From Cellulomonas cellasea (GTDB taxonomy: Bacteria > Actinomycetota > Actinomycetes > Actinomycetales > Cellulomonadaceae), in assembly GCF_030372105.1 (NCBI RefSeq), contig NZ_JAUDBQ010000008.1:1-64000 (forward strand): a stretch of 64,000 nt of DNA. The letters run 5' to 3'. This document shows, one piece after another, positions 1 to 8,196 of the stretch. The notes under the pieces were generated by a model. It was not told the DNA's origin. It worked only from the letters and a program-made list of their open reading frames with translations, and did not search any database. Position 1 is the first letter of the stretch. Each line of letters starts with the position of its first letter. A program made the translations under genes and the position numbers.

Positions 1-643
1 CGTCCGGATCCCCGCCCGATGCCGCGCCTGAGGCCGCGCCCGCCACCGTCAGCACTGCTGTCGCGGGCCGCCCCAGGGCCGCCACAGCCGCCAGCTCCTG
101 TCCGGCCTCGACGACGCGCTCCTCGCCGAAGCGCAGCCCGGTGGCCTCCGCGAGCGCCGAGCCGACGGCCTCCCCCACCGGCACGGCCACGGCGTCGGGC
201 CCGTCGGGGGCGGTGGCACCGCCGACGAGGAGCACCGCCTGGGCGCCCAGGCGCTCGAGCTCGGCGGCGACCTCGGCGTCGGCCGCACCGCCGGTGAGCA
301 GCACGGGAACCCCCCAGGCCACGGCGGCGGAGGCCCCCGCGAGCTGGCCGGGCACGTCGGCGGCGGAGGCGAGCACCACCACGGGCGCCTGGGCGTACAG
401 CGTGCGGCTGGCCGCGAGCGCCACCGCGTCGGCGGCCTCGTCGGCGGCGAGCGTCAGCGCCTGCGCGGGGTCCTGGACCGCGGCGGCCAGCACCGCGGGA
501 CTGGCTGTGGCAGTCGGCGTGCCGTCGGTGGGCGCCGGCCGCTGGCCCGCGACACAGCCCGTCACGATGAGCCCGACGACGACCGCTGCTCCGAGCCCGA
601 GCCGGCCGAGGGGAAGCGGGCGACGGGCAGGACGGACGGACAC
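1..643 (-). CDS. Lipoprotein with cell-wall-binding-repeat-2-like domain (3' end outside window)
   Basis: GTG start at 643 with an AGGAG ribosome site 5 bases upstream; the frame stays open to the left edge (214 codons seen). Residues 1-30 form a lipoprotein signal: a basic N-terminus, a hydrophobic stretch and a lipobox ending VTGC with the lipidated Cys at 30. The mature part alternates hydrophobic beta strands (VVVLAS, VPVLLTGG, AVLLVGGATAP) with acidic or Ala-rich helices, including a VAAELERLGAQAV helix. This is the pattern of the cell-wall-binding repeat 2 family. It is probably a membrane-anchored surface protein. The full function is unknown because the C-terminus is missing. Confidence 0.7.
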   Translation of the reverse strand, partial: MSVRPARRPLPLGRLGLGAAVVVGLIVTGCVAGQRPAPTDGTPTATASPAVLAAAVQDPAQALTLAADEAADAVALAASRTLYAQAPVVVLASAADVPGQLAGASAAVAWGVPVLLTGGAADAEVAAELERLGAQAVLLVGGATAPDGPDAVAVPVGEAVGSALAEATGLRFGEERVVEAGQELAAVAALGRPATAVLTVAGAASGAASGGDPD

Positions 644-786
644 AGGACTCCTCGTGATCGGCAGCCAGCAGAACCTCACACCCTAGGCGCGCCGCAGGTC
701 ATGTGCGGAGCCGGCGGCCGACCCCGCGGACGGGCACGGAGGGGCACGGAGGGGCGGGCCTGCGCCGGACGCGGCAGGATTCCCCT

Positions 787-1827
787 ATGACAGACGAGGT
801 CAGCACCGCTGGCGCCTACGTGACGGCGGGCGCCGAGTTCACCAGGGACGACCGGTACATCGCGACGCGGATCACAGCGGACGGGCGCGACGGCTACCCC
901 GTCGAGGCGGGCCGCTACCGCCTGGTGGTGTCCCGCGCGTGCCCGTGGGCGAGCCGCGCGGTGATCGTGCGGCGGTTGCTGGGCTTGGAGGACGCGCTGC
1001 CGATGGCCGTCGCCGGGCCGACCCACGACAGGCGCTCGTGGACCTTCGACCTGGACCCGGGCGGCGTGGACCCGGTGCTGGGCATCCCGCGTCTGCAGGA
1101 CGCCTACTTCGCCCGGTTCCCCGGGTACTCGCGGGGCATCACGGTCCCGGCGATCGTGGACGTGGCCACCGGCGAGGTGGTCACGAACGACTACGCGCAG
1201 ATGACACTGGACCTGGAGACGGAGTGGGCGGCGCTGCACCGCCCCGGCGCCCCGGACCTCTACCCGGAGCACCTGCGCCCGGAGATCGACGCGGTGGCCC
1301 GCGACGTCTTCCGCGACGTGAACAACGGCGTCTACCGGTGCGGTTTCGCCGGGTCGCAGGACGCGTACGACTCGGCCTACCGCCGCCTGTTCACGCGGCT
1401 GGACTGGTTGTCCGAGCGGCTCGCGGGCCAGCGGTACCTCGTCGGGGACACGATCACCGAGGCGGATGTGCGGCTGTTCACCACGTTGGCGCGGTTCGAC
1501 GCCGTCTACCACGGGCACTTCAAGTGCAACCGCGACAAGCTCACCGAGATGCCGGTGCTGTGGGCGTACGCCCGCGACCTGTTCCAGACCCCTGGCTTCG
1601 GGGACACCGTCGACTTCGACCACATCAAGCGGCACTACTACGTGGTCCACGAGGACATCAACCCGACGCGGATCGTGCCGCAGGGCCCCGACCTGCGCGG
1701 CTGGCTGACCCCGCATGGGCGCGAGGCGCTGGGCGGGCGCCCGTTCGGCGACGGCTCCCCGCCGGGACCCGTGCCCGAGCAGGACCGGGTGCCCGTCGAG
1801 CACACCGCCGCCGCGATGGCCGGCTGA
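787..1827 (+). CDS. Glutathionyl-hydroquinone reductase-like (Xi-class GST) protein
   Basis: 346 aa, close to the usual length of the ECM4/YqjG family. An N-terminal thioredoxin-like domain carries the family motif CPWASR, with the catalytic Cys at residue 52. An all-helical GST C-terminal domain follows (YLVGDTITEADVRLF, near residues 215-235). Family members reduce glutathionyl-hydroquinones through a Cys mechanism. Actinobacteria of this group make mycothiol rather than glutathione, so the physiological thiol is uncertain. ATG at 787 is chosen because upstream in-frame sequence lacks family similarity; the ribosome site is weak. It stands just before the CHAD gene and may be co-transcribed with it. 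Confidence 0.85.
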   Translation: MTDEVSTAGAYVTAGAEFTRDDRYIATRITADGRDGYPVEAGRYRLVVSRACPWASRAVIVRRLLGLEDALPMAVAGPTHDRRSWTFDLDPGGVDPVLGIPRLQDAYFARFPGYSRGITVPAIVDVATGEVVTNDYAQMTLDLETEWAALHRPGAPDLYPEHLRPEIDAVARDVFRDVNNGVYRCGFAGSQDAYDSAYRRLFTRLDWLSERLAGQRYLVGDTITEADVRLFTTLARFDAVYHGHFKCNRDKLTEMPVLWAYARDLFQTPGFGDTVDFDHIKRHYYVVHEDINPTRIVPQGPDLRGWLTPHGREALGGRPFGDGSPPGPVPEQDRVPVEHTAAAMAG

Positions 1828-1850
1828 GGGCCACACCCGAGGGAGGCGCC

Positions 1851-2762
1851 ATGGCAGGGCTCGCACCAGAGGAGGCGTATCCCGACGCCGGGGGGCTGGT
1901 GCTGCGACGCCTCGCCGACCAAGCGGCCCAGCTCGCCGCCCAGGAGCCCGGGGTGCGCGCCGCGGACCCGGACGCGGTGCACGACATGCGGGTGGCCACC
2001 CGCAGGCTGCGCAGCGCGCTCGGCACATTCCGCCCCGTGCTGCTGCGCGCGCGCACGGACCCGCTGCGCGACAGCCTGCGCCAACTCGGGCGCCGGCTCG
2101 GGCAGGCCCGTGACGCCGACGTCAGCCGTGCGGGGCTGGGCGACCTGCTCGCGGAGGTGCCGGCGGGCCTGGTCATCGGGCCCGTGCGCACCCGCCTGGA
2201 CGCCGATCGCGGCTCCGCGTACGACGCCGCGCTGACCCGCGTGGTCGAGGACCTCGACGGGCCGGACTGGGCGGCGCTGCGCGCGCTCCTGGCCGACCTG
2301 GTCGCGGACCCGCCGCTGGCGCCCGCGGCCAGCCGCGACGTCGACGAGGTGCTGCTGCCGCGCGTGGACCGGGCGTTCCGCCGGCTGAGCCGCGCGTGGA
2401 GGTCCGCCCGCGCCGAGCAGTCGGGGGCGCAGCGGGACACGGCACTGCACGAGACGCGCAAGGAGGCCCGCCAGGCCCGGTACGCCGCCGAGACGCTGGC
2501 GCCCGTCATCGGCCAGGACGCGGTGCGCAGCGCCCGGGCCGCCGAGCAGGTCCAGGGCCTGCTCGGCTCCCACCAGGACCTGGTGGTGCTGCGCGGCGTG
2601 CTGCGGCGGGCCGCTGTCGAGGCGCAGCTGGCCGGGGAGAACGCGTTCACCTACGGGCTGCTGCACGAGCAGGCCCGGGTGCGCGCGCTCGAGCTCGAGC
2701 AGCAGCTCCCCCGGCTGGCGCGGCGTGCCACCCGGCCTGGGCGGCGCGCCTGGATGCGGTGA
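1851..2762 (+). CDS. CHAD domain protein
   Basis: 303 aa; ATG preceded by a GGGAGG ribosome site. CHAD domains are all-alpha, with two conserved His/Arg-rich helices that bind polyphosphate. Both are visible: HDMRVATRRLRSAL starting at His44, and LHETRKEARQARYAAE near residue 200. The N-terminus lacks the CYTH domain often fused to CHAD, so this is a stand-alone CHAD protein. A CYTH-only protein occurs about 8 kb away (10322-10957) but is not adjacent. A role in polyphosphate binding is inferred from the family. Confidence 0.85.
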   Translation: MAGLAPEEAYPDAGGLVLRRLADQAAQLAAQEPGVRAADPDAVHDMRVATRRLRSALGTFRPVLLRARTDPLRDSLRQLGRRLGQARDADVSRAGLGDLLAEVPAGLVIGPVRTRLDADRGSAYDAALTRVVEDLDGPDWAALRALLADLVADPPLAPAASRDVDEVLLPRVDRAFRRLSRAWRSARAEQSGAQRDTALHETRKEARQARYAAETLAPVIGQDAVRSARAAEQVQGLLGSHQDLVVLRGVLRRAAVEAQLAGENAFTYGLLHEQARVRALELEQQLPRLARRATRPGRRAWMR

Positions 2763-2822
2763 CCGCCATCCGGACAGGGCCTCGCCACCCGGCTCGCACC
2801 CGGTTAGCGTCCGTGGCGACAA

Positions 2823-2924
2823 GCCCCCGGGGAGCGCAGGAGCGCTGAGAGTGCGGCCGGACGAGAGTCCCACCCGCAGACCCGTGGAACCTGATCCGGC
2901 TCACACCGGCGTAGGGAGCAGGGC
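2823..2924 (+). ncRNA. TPP (thiamine pyrophosphate) riboswitch
   Basis: All conserved TPP aptamer blocks are present in order: GGGGAGC at 2829, GCTGAGAG at 2844, ACCTGATC at 2889 and GTAGGGAG at 2911. A short closing P1 pairs 2823-2826 with 2921-2924. It precedes the ykoFEDC-type transporter genes, which fits repression of thiamine or precursor uptake when TPP is abundant. About 145 nt separate it from the ykoF start; possible expression-platform hairpins are listed separately. Confidence 0.95.
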
Positions 2925-3014
2925 ATGTGTCGTCGGGCTCCCCCGTCGCCGCGTGGCTGACGGGCTGGGCGGCGACTGCTGCCCTGATCCGTCGTCCGCA
3001 CCGCCGACCCGGGG

Positions 3015-3064
3015 GCCGGGCGGCGCGTATGTGCTGCCCGGGGGTCCGCCTGACGGACGAGAGG
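3015..3064 (+). promoter_or_regulatory. Candidate riboswitch expression platform next to the ykoF ribosome site
   Basis: Two hairpins can form between the TPP aptamer and the ykoF start: GCCGGGC (3015-3021) with a GCCCGGG copy near 3035, and GTCCG (3044-3048) with CGGAC (3054-3058). The second ends directly before the ribosome site GAGAGG (3059-3064). There is no U-tract, so translational control looks more likely than termination. This is an inference from base pairing by eye. Confidence 0.4.
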
Positions 3065-3070
3065 CCCTCG

Positions 3071-3727
3071 ATGAGCATCACCGAGCACCACCCCGCACCC
3101 ACCGCCCACGCGGCGCCCACCCCCGCCGAGTTGGGGATCGGCGCGCGGCTCTCCCTGCATCCGATGACCGACGGCTTCGTCCCCGTGATCCTCGGCGCGT
3201 TGCGGGCCGCGGCGCGTCCCGAGGTCGAGGTCGTCACCGATGACGTGTCGACGTTCGTCCGGGGCGCCGAGCATCACGTCGTGGCCTACCTCCTCGACGC
3301 GATCTCCGCCGCCGCGGCGTCCGGCGCACACGTCGTGGCGCATGTGCACCTGTCGCGCGGGTGCCCGGGCGAGGTCGCCTGCACTGTCGACGACGCGATC
3401 CTGCGGCGGCCCGTCACGTTGGGCCCGCTGCCGCGGAGCCACCACGCCGCGAGCGCCCACTGGGCGCTGTACCCGCTCGACGACGGCGACGCGGACCGCC
3501 GCGGCGATCACATGGCTGGCATCTTCGCCGCCATCGAGCACGCCCGCTCCCTGGGCGTCGTGACCGGCTCCGAGCACTTCGTGACACGCCTCGACGGCGA
3601 CCTGGCCGACGTGCTGGGCGCTGTGGCGCAGGGCTGGCTGCTCGTCGGGCAGCGGGTGCGGCATGTGGTGTCCCACGCGACGATCTCACTGGGCTCCCCC
3701 TCCGCCAGTGCGGCGGGCGCCCGATGA
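3071..3727 (+). CDS. ykoF: YkoF-family thiamine/HMP-binding protein
   Basis: 218 aa. YkoF proteins have two ACT-like repeats and bind thiamine or its hydroxymethylpyrimidine moiety in the cytoplasm. The two repeats begin at ARLSLHPMTDGFVPVIL and, in the second half, at HWALYPLDDGD. The paired motifs THVVAYLLDAI-type helix and VVAHVHLSRGCPGEV strand are characteristic. ATG at 3071 is chosen over the earlier ATG at 2927 because it has a GAGAGG ribosome site and starts at the family's normal N-terminus; the earlier one lies right behind the riboswitch. The stop overlaps the next start (ATGA), giving one operon ykoFEDC. Confidence 0.9.
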   Translation: MSITEHHPAPTAHAAPTPAELGIGARLSLHPMTDGFVPVILGALRAAARPEVEVVTDDVSTFVRGAEHHVVAYLLDAISAAAASGAHVVAHVHLSRGCPGEVACTVDDAILRRPVTLGPLPRSHHAASAHWALYPLDDGDADRRGDHMAGIFAAIEHARSLGVVTGSEHFVTRLDGDLADVLGAVAQGWLLVGQRVRHVVSHATISLGSPSASAAGAR

Positions 3728-4395
3728 CCGCCGTGCGGCGCCGTGCCGCGCTCACCCTGCACGAGCTGGTGCTGCTGGCCGCCCTCGCCGTCGTCGCCGG
3801 GTTCCTCTACTGGGCGCTGGTGCAGGGCTGGCTCGCGCTGCAGGTGGCGATGGGCCCGTTCGGGGACCTGGCGCAGAACGTGCTGGCCGGCGGGTGGATG
3901 GTGGTGGCGCCGCTCGCCGTGTTCATCGTGCGCAAGCCCGGGGTGGGCGTCGTCGCCGAGCTCGTGGCAGCCCTCGTGGAGGTCGTCTTCCTCGCCTCCC
4001 CCGTGGGCCCGATGCTCCTGGTGGTGGGCCTCGTGCAGGGCGCGGGCGCCGAGCTCGCCTTCACCCTCACCCGGTACCGGCGCTACGGGTGGGGCGTGTT
4101 CGTGCTCTCCGGCCTCACTGCGGCCGCCGCGAACCTGGCCATCGGCATGGTGCGGTTCGGGTGGGCGTCCCAGGACTGGTTCGCGCTGCGCGTGGCGCTG
4201 CAGATGGCCAGCGGCGTGGTGCTGTGCGGGCTGCTCGCCCGGGTCACCGGCGAGGCGCTGCTGCGCACCGGGGTGTTGGACGACCATGCGGTGGGGCGCG
4301 CGCGGCTGGCATCGGAGGCGCGGCTGGCATCGGAGGCGGGGGCGACGACGACGGACGACAGCACCGTCGCCGACGTCCGCGCAGGCGCCGAGTGA
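3724..4395 (+). CDS. ykoE: YkoE-family ECF transporter substrate-binding (S) membrane protein
   Basis: 223 aa with about five or six hydrophobic helices (for example LVLLAALAVVAGFLYWAL near the N-terminus, VVAELVAALVEVVFLASPVGPMLLVVGLVQG in the middle). It is the substrate-specific subunit of the ThiW/YkoE type that captures thiamine or hydroxymethylpyrimidine and docks on the YkoD-YkoC energizing module. It overlaps ykoF (ATGA) and the next gene (GTGA), so translation is coupled. The C-terminus holds a short direct repeat (RLASEA twice) followed by an acidic tail. Confidence 0.9.
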   Translation: MTAVRRRAALTLHELVLLAALAVVAGFLYWALVQGWLALQVAMGPFGDLAQNVLAGGWMVVAPLAVFIVRKPGVGVVAELVAALVEVVFLASPVGPMLLVVGLVQGAGAELAFTLTRYRRYGWGVFVLSGLTAAAANLAIGMVRFGWASQDWFALRVALQMASGVVLCGLLARVTGEALLRTGVLDDHAVGRARLASEARLASEAGATTTDDSTVADVRAGAE

Positions 4396-6005
4396 TCCGG
4401 GTCCGAGGCCTGACCGTGCGGTACCCGCGGGCTGCGCGTCCGGTGCTCGACGGGCTGGACCTCGATGTCGCCGCCGGCGAGCAGGTGCTGCTCGTCGGGC
4501 CCTCCGGCGCGGGCAAGAGCACTGTGCTGCGCGTCCTGGCGGGCGTGGTCCCGCAGTCGATCGGGGCCCAGGCCCGAGGCGAGGTGCGGGTCGCGGGGAT
4601 GCCCGTGCTCGGCGGAGGCGACGTGGTCGGCGTCCCGACGCTGGCCCGGGAGGTGGGCGTGCTGACGCAGGACCCCGCCGACCAGCTCGTGCTGCCGACG
4701 GTGCTCGACGAGGTCGCGTTCGGGCTGGAGAACCGGGCCGTGCCGCGCCACCTGATCGGGCCGCGGGTCGAGCGGGCGCTCGCGCTGGTCGGCGCCGCGG
4801 GCCTCGCGGGGCGGCGCACCAGCGAGCTGTCCGGCGGCGAGGGCCAACGGGTGGCGCTCGCTGCGGTGCTGGTCGCGGACCCCTCCGTGCTGCTGCTCGA
4901 CGAGCCGACCGCGCTGCTCGACCCCGTCGGCGCCCGACAGGTCGCCGACGCGGTGCGCGCCGCGCGCCACGGCCGGGCCTGCGTGATGGTCGAGCATCGG
5001 CTCGACGAGATCGGCGGCCTCCCGGGTCGCATCGTCGTGCTGGACGAGCAGGGCCGGGTGCGCGTCGACGGCCCGACCGACGCCGTGCTGGCCGAGCGGT
5101 CCGCCGAGCTCGTGGCGCTGGGGTGTTGGCTGCCCGCGTCCGCCGAGCTGCGCGCGGCTGGCTTCGACTCGGCCTCTCAAGCGGCCGCCGCTGCGCGACC
5201 GGCGGGAGGGCCCGTGGCGCCACCGGCGGGAGAGGTGGTGCTGCGGGCCCGGTCGGTGCGGGTCGACCGGGGCGGGCGCCGCGTGGTGGGCCCGGTCGAC
5301 CTGGCGGTCCGCCGGGGGCGGGTGACGGCGGTGCTCGGGGTCAACGGCTCGGGGAAGTCCTCGCTGCTGCTGGCGTTGGCGGGCCTGCTGCCGAGTGCGG
5401 GCGAGGTGTCGGGCGGCAGTGTGGGCATGGCCTTCCAGCATCCCGAGCACCAGTTCCTCACCCGCAGCGTCCGGGCCGAGCTCGCCTATGGGCCGCAGGC
5501 CGCTGGACTGCCGGACGCCTCGGCCATCGCCGATCGTGCCCTGCTCGACTTGGGCCTGCGGGGGCTTGCCGAGCAGGACCCGTTCCGCCTCTCGGGAGGC
5601 CAGCAGCGCCGGGTGTCGCTCGCCGCGATCGCTGTGTGCGACCACGACGTGCTGCTCGCCGACGAGCCGACATTCGGCCAGGACCGCCTCACGGGCGCGC
5701 TCGTCGCCCGCACCCTGCGCCGGCTCGCCGACGAGGGACGCGGCGTCGTGGTCGTGACGCATGACCTGCGCCTGGCCGCCGCCCTGGCCGACGAGGTGGT
5801 GGTGCTGCGCGACGGCCGCGTGCTGGGCTCCGGACCGCCCGGCCGGGTGCTGGCAGACACGGCACTACTCCGTCGGGCAGGGCTCGCCCTGCCACCCTTG
5901 CTCGCGGCATGGCGCTCCACCGGCGCCGATCTGCAGGCGTTCTTGGCGACGCTCGACGAGGGCGTCCGGCGACTGCCCGGCCCCGCGCTCGAGGCGGCGA
6001 GGTGA
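4392..6005 (+). CDS. ykoD: ECF transporter ATPase with two fused ABC domains (YkoD type)
   Basis: 537 aa; GTG start overlapping the ykoE stop. Two complete ABC ATPase domains lie in tandem. The first has Walker A GPSGAGKST at residues 36-44, signature LSGGEGQRV and Walker B LLLDEPT. The second has Walker A GVNGSGKSS near residue 318, signature LSGGQQRRV and a Walker B ending LLADEPTFGQD. This corresponds to fused EcfA-EcfA' and powers uptake by the YkoE/YkoC membrane pair. The linker around residues 255-280 is Ala/Pro-rich. Confidence 0.92.
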   Translation: MIRVRGLTVRYPRAARPVLDGLDLDVAAGEQVLLVGPSGAGKSTVLRVLAGVVPQSIGAQARGEVRVAGMPVLGGGDVVGVPTLAREVGVLTQDPADQLVLPTVLDEVAFGLENRAVPRHLIGPRVERALALVGAAGLAGRRTSELSGGEGQRVALAAVLVADPSVLLLDEPTALLDPVGARQVADAVRAARHGRACVMVEHRLDEIGGLPGRIVVLDEQGRVRVDGPTDAVLAERSAELVALGCWLPASAELRAAGFDSASQAAAAARPAGGPVAPPAGEVVLRARSVRVDRGGRRVVGPVDLAVRRGRVTAVLGVNGSGKSSLLLALAGLLPSAGEVSGGSVGMAFQHPEHQFLTRSVRAELAYGPQAAGLPDASAIADRALLDLGLRGLAEQDPFRLSGGQQRRVSLAAIAVCDHDVLLADEPTFGQDRLTGALVARTLRRLADEGRGVVVVTHDLRLAAALADEVVVLRDGRVLGSGPPGRVLADTALLRRAGLALPPLLAAWRSTGADLQAFLATLDEGVRRLPGPALEAAR

Positions 6006-6808
6006 GCGGGCCGGGCCTCGGCCGGGCGTTGCAGCACGACTCCCTGCTGCACCGCCGCAACCCCACGGTGAAGCTCGCGGTGCTGCTCGTGGGCACGGGC
6101 GCGCTGGTGGCGGTGCTGGACCCCTGGACCCCGTTGGCCCTGCTGCTGCTGGCCGGACCGGCGGTGACGTGGGCTGGCGCGCTGCCGTGGCGCAGGGTGT
6201 TGCGCGCGCAGGCCGCCTTCACGCCGTTCGCGCTCAGCATCCTCCTGGTCAACGCCGTCACCCGCCCAGGAGTGACGGTGCTCGCCGCGGGCCCATTCGA
6301 GGTCACCGACACGGGTGTGGCGGTGGGCGCCTCGCTCGCCTGGCGGACGCTGCTGGTGGGGACGCTGTCCACCGCCTTCGTCCTGACCACCGACGGCGCC
6401 CGGCTCATGACGAGCCTGCACCAGCACGCCCGGCTCGGGCCGCAGGCGACCTTCGCGGTCCTCGCCGGCTACCGGATGCTCGAGCAGCTCCCGGCGCGCT
6501 GGACGACCATCCGCCAGGCCCAGGCCGCCCGCGTGCCGCCCGGGCGGCGCGGCCGGGGCCGACTGCGGGGCACGGCGCGCGCGGCGTTCACCTTGCTGGT
6601 GGTGACGCTGCGGCAGAGCCAGCGGATGGCGGTGTCGATGGAGCTCCGGGCGCTGGGCTCGGGTCCGCGCACCGTGCACCGGCCGGTTCCGCTGGACAGG
6701 TCGGATGCGGTGTTCGCGGCGGTGGTGCTCGGCGCCGGCGCGGCGGTGGTGGCGGCCTCCGCCGGCGCCGGGTGGCTGGAGTCGTTCGGGGCGTTCAGCC
6801 CGCCGTGA
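6002..6808 (+). CDS. ykoC: ECF transporter transmembrane (T) protein, YkoC type
   Basis: 268 aa; GTG start overlapping the ykoD stop. Hydrophobic helices near residues 25-65 (LAVLLVGTGALVAVL, LALLLLAGPAV) and at the C-terminus match the CbiQ/EcfT family. The cytoplasmic coupling segments QAQAARVPPG and SMELRALG occupy the places where EcfT proteins contact the ATPases. It is the last gene of the riboswitch-controlled operon. Its end overlaps the convergent dioxygenase gene by 14 bases. Confidence 0.9.
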   Translation: MSGPGLGRALQHDSLLHRRNPTVKLAVLLVGTGALVAVLDPWTPLALLLLAGPAVTWAGALPWRRVLRAQAAFTPFALSILLVNAVTRPGVTVLAAGPFEVTDTGVAVGASLAWRTLLVGTLSTAFVLTTDGARLMTSLHQHARLGPQATFAVLAGYRMLEQLPARWTTIRQAQAARVPPGRRGRGRLRGTARAAFTLLVVTLRQSQRMAVSMELRALGSGPRTVHRPVPLDRSDAVFAAVVLGAGAAVVAASAGAGWLESFGAFSPP

Positions 6809-7736
6809 CCTTGATGAGGTTGCGCCACGGGTCCTCGAAGGACAGCGTGAGGCCGTCGTGCCGCGCCTGGACCCGGGCGTGCGCGAGCCGGTCGCCGAGG
6901 GCCGCGACGTCGTCGGCCGTGGGGACGACGATGCCGATCTCGCCGAGGCCCAGCGCGGAGGCCCGGGGCCCGGCGCCGGCGCTGTTCCAGGTGTTGACGG
7001 CGATGTGGTGGTGGTAGCCGCCGGCGGCGACGAACAGCGCGCCGTGGAACTCCGCCATCACGTCGAAGCCGAGGGCGTCCACGTAGAAGTCGCGGGCCGA
7101 GGGCACGTCGCCGACCTGCAGGTGCACGTGCCCGATCGTGGCGCCGCTGGCCGGCGCGGCGGGCAGCCCGAACGCGTCGACGCTGGAGGGCTCGCGCAGG
7201 TGCTGGCGCAGGAACTCGTTCGGGTCGAGCCGCAGCGAGTCCATCTGGACGTGCCCCTGGGGGTCGAAGCCCCAGTCGCCGCGGTCGCGGTCCCAGTACA
7301 GCTCGACGCCGTTGCCCTCGGGGTCGGTGGCGTAGAACGCCAGCGAGACGAGGTGGTCGGCGCTGCCGACGTAGCTCTGCGGCGCCTTCTGGGCGACAGA
7401 GGCGACGGTCGCCGCGAGCGCGGCGCGGTCCTCGAAGAGGAAGGCGCTGTGGAACAGGCCGGCTTGGCCGCGCTGCTGCGGTGGCAGGTCGGGGGTGTGG
7501 CGGAGCACGACGAGCGGGGTGGTCCCGCGTCCCAGGGTGACGACGTCGGGGCGCCCGGAGCCCGCCAGCCGGTCGATGGGCGTCTCGATGACGTCGAAGA
7601 GCAGCACGTCGCGGTAGAAGCGCACCTGCTGGTCGAGGTCGCCGACGAGGAGGGTCACCGCGTCCATCCCGGCGCCTGCGGCGATCGCGTCGGGGCGGCT
7701 CGGCAGGGTCGCGGGGGTGGTGGGGACGGTGCTCAT
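6795..7736 (-). CDS. VOC-family ring-cleavage dioxygenase-like protein (CatE type)
   Basis: 313 aa made of two vicinal-oxygen-chelate modules: residues about 20-150 and about 195-310. Recognisable parts are the metal-region strand GHVHLQVGD, the HHHIAVNTW segment and a final strand GEIGIVVPTADD, together with FYATDPEGNGVELYWDR in the first half. This is the layout of catechol-2,3-dioxygenase/CatE-like proteins, which often protect against quinones or catechols. Substrate is not deducible. ATG at 7736 has a GAGGAGC ribosome site. An inverted repeat upstream (7771-7786) is a candidate operator. Confidence 0.8.
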   Translation of the reverse strand: MSTVPTTPATLPSRPDAIAAGAGMDAVTLLVGDLDQQVRFYRDVLLFDVIETPIDRLAGSGRPDVVTLGRGTTPLVVLRHTPDLPPQQRGQAGLFHSAFLFEDRAALAATVASVAQKAPQSYVGSADHLVSLAFYATDPEGNGVELYWDRDRGDWGFDPQGHVQMDSLRLDPNEFLRQHLREPSSVDAFGLPAAPASGATIGHVHLQVGDVPSARDFYVDALGFDVMAEFHGALFVAAGGYHHHIAVNTWNSAGAGPRASALGLGEIGIVVPTADDVAALGDRLAHARVQARHDGLTLSFEDPWRNLIKVTAG

Positions 7737-7770
7737 GGGTGCTCCTCGGTTGGTGGCCTACTCCCAATGT

Positions 7771-7786
7771 AGTTGATCGTTCAACT
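7771..7786. promoter_or_regulatory. Inverted repeat upstream of the VOC dioxygenase gene, candidate operator
   Basis: AGTTGATCGTTCAACT has 6-bp perfect arms (AGTTGA/TCAACT) around a 4-base centre. It lies 35 bp before the dioxygenase start and 60 bp before the divergent DUF488 gene. Spacing and symmetry fit a MarR/TetR-type dimer site. No cognate regulator gene is next to it, so the binding protein is unknown. Confidence 0.45.
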
Positions 7787-7845
7787 TCACGCGAGCCCGG
7801 GTCATTCCCACTGCGCCACAGGGCCCGGCGGGGCATGCTCGATCG

Positions 7846-8196
7846 ATGGACGTGACGACCAAGCGGATCTACTCCCCCGTCAGCCCCGACGACGGCTACC
7901 GCGTGCTGGTCGACCGGCTGTGGCCACGCGGCGTCAGCAAAGCCGCCGCCAACCTGGACCTGTGGCTGCGCGACGTGGCGCCCAGCACCGAGCTGCGCAC
8001 CTGGTGGGACCACGACCCCGGGAAGCAGGCGGAGTTCGCCGCGCGCTACGACGCCGAGCTCGACCACAACCCGGCGGTCGACGAGCTCCGCCAGGTGGCA
8101 CGCGAGCACCCCCGGGTCACGCTCCTCTACGCGGCCCGCGACCCGCACATGAACCACGCGCAGGTGCTGCTCGACTACCTCACCGGCGAGGCCTAG
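7846..8196 (+). CDS. DUF488 family protein
   Basis: 116 aa, the usual size for small DUF488 proteins. It shows the family signature DRLWPRG (residues 25-31), the central ELRTWWDHDPGK segment and the strand VTLLYAARDPHMNHAQVL. The biochemical function of the family is not established. The last four bases overlap the stop of the convergent glycosidase gene. Confidence 0.85.
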   Translation: MDVTTKRIYSPVSPDDGYRVLVDRLWPRGVSKAAANLDLWLRDVAPSTELRTWWDHDPGKQAEFAARYDAELDHNPAVDELRQVAREHPRVTLLYAARDPHMNHAQVLLDYLTGEA

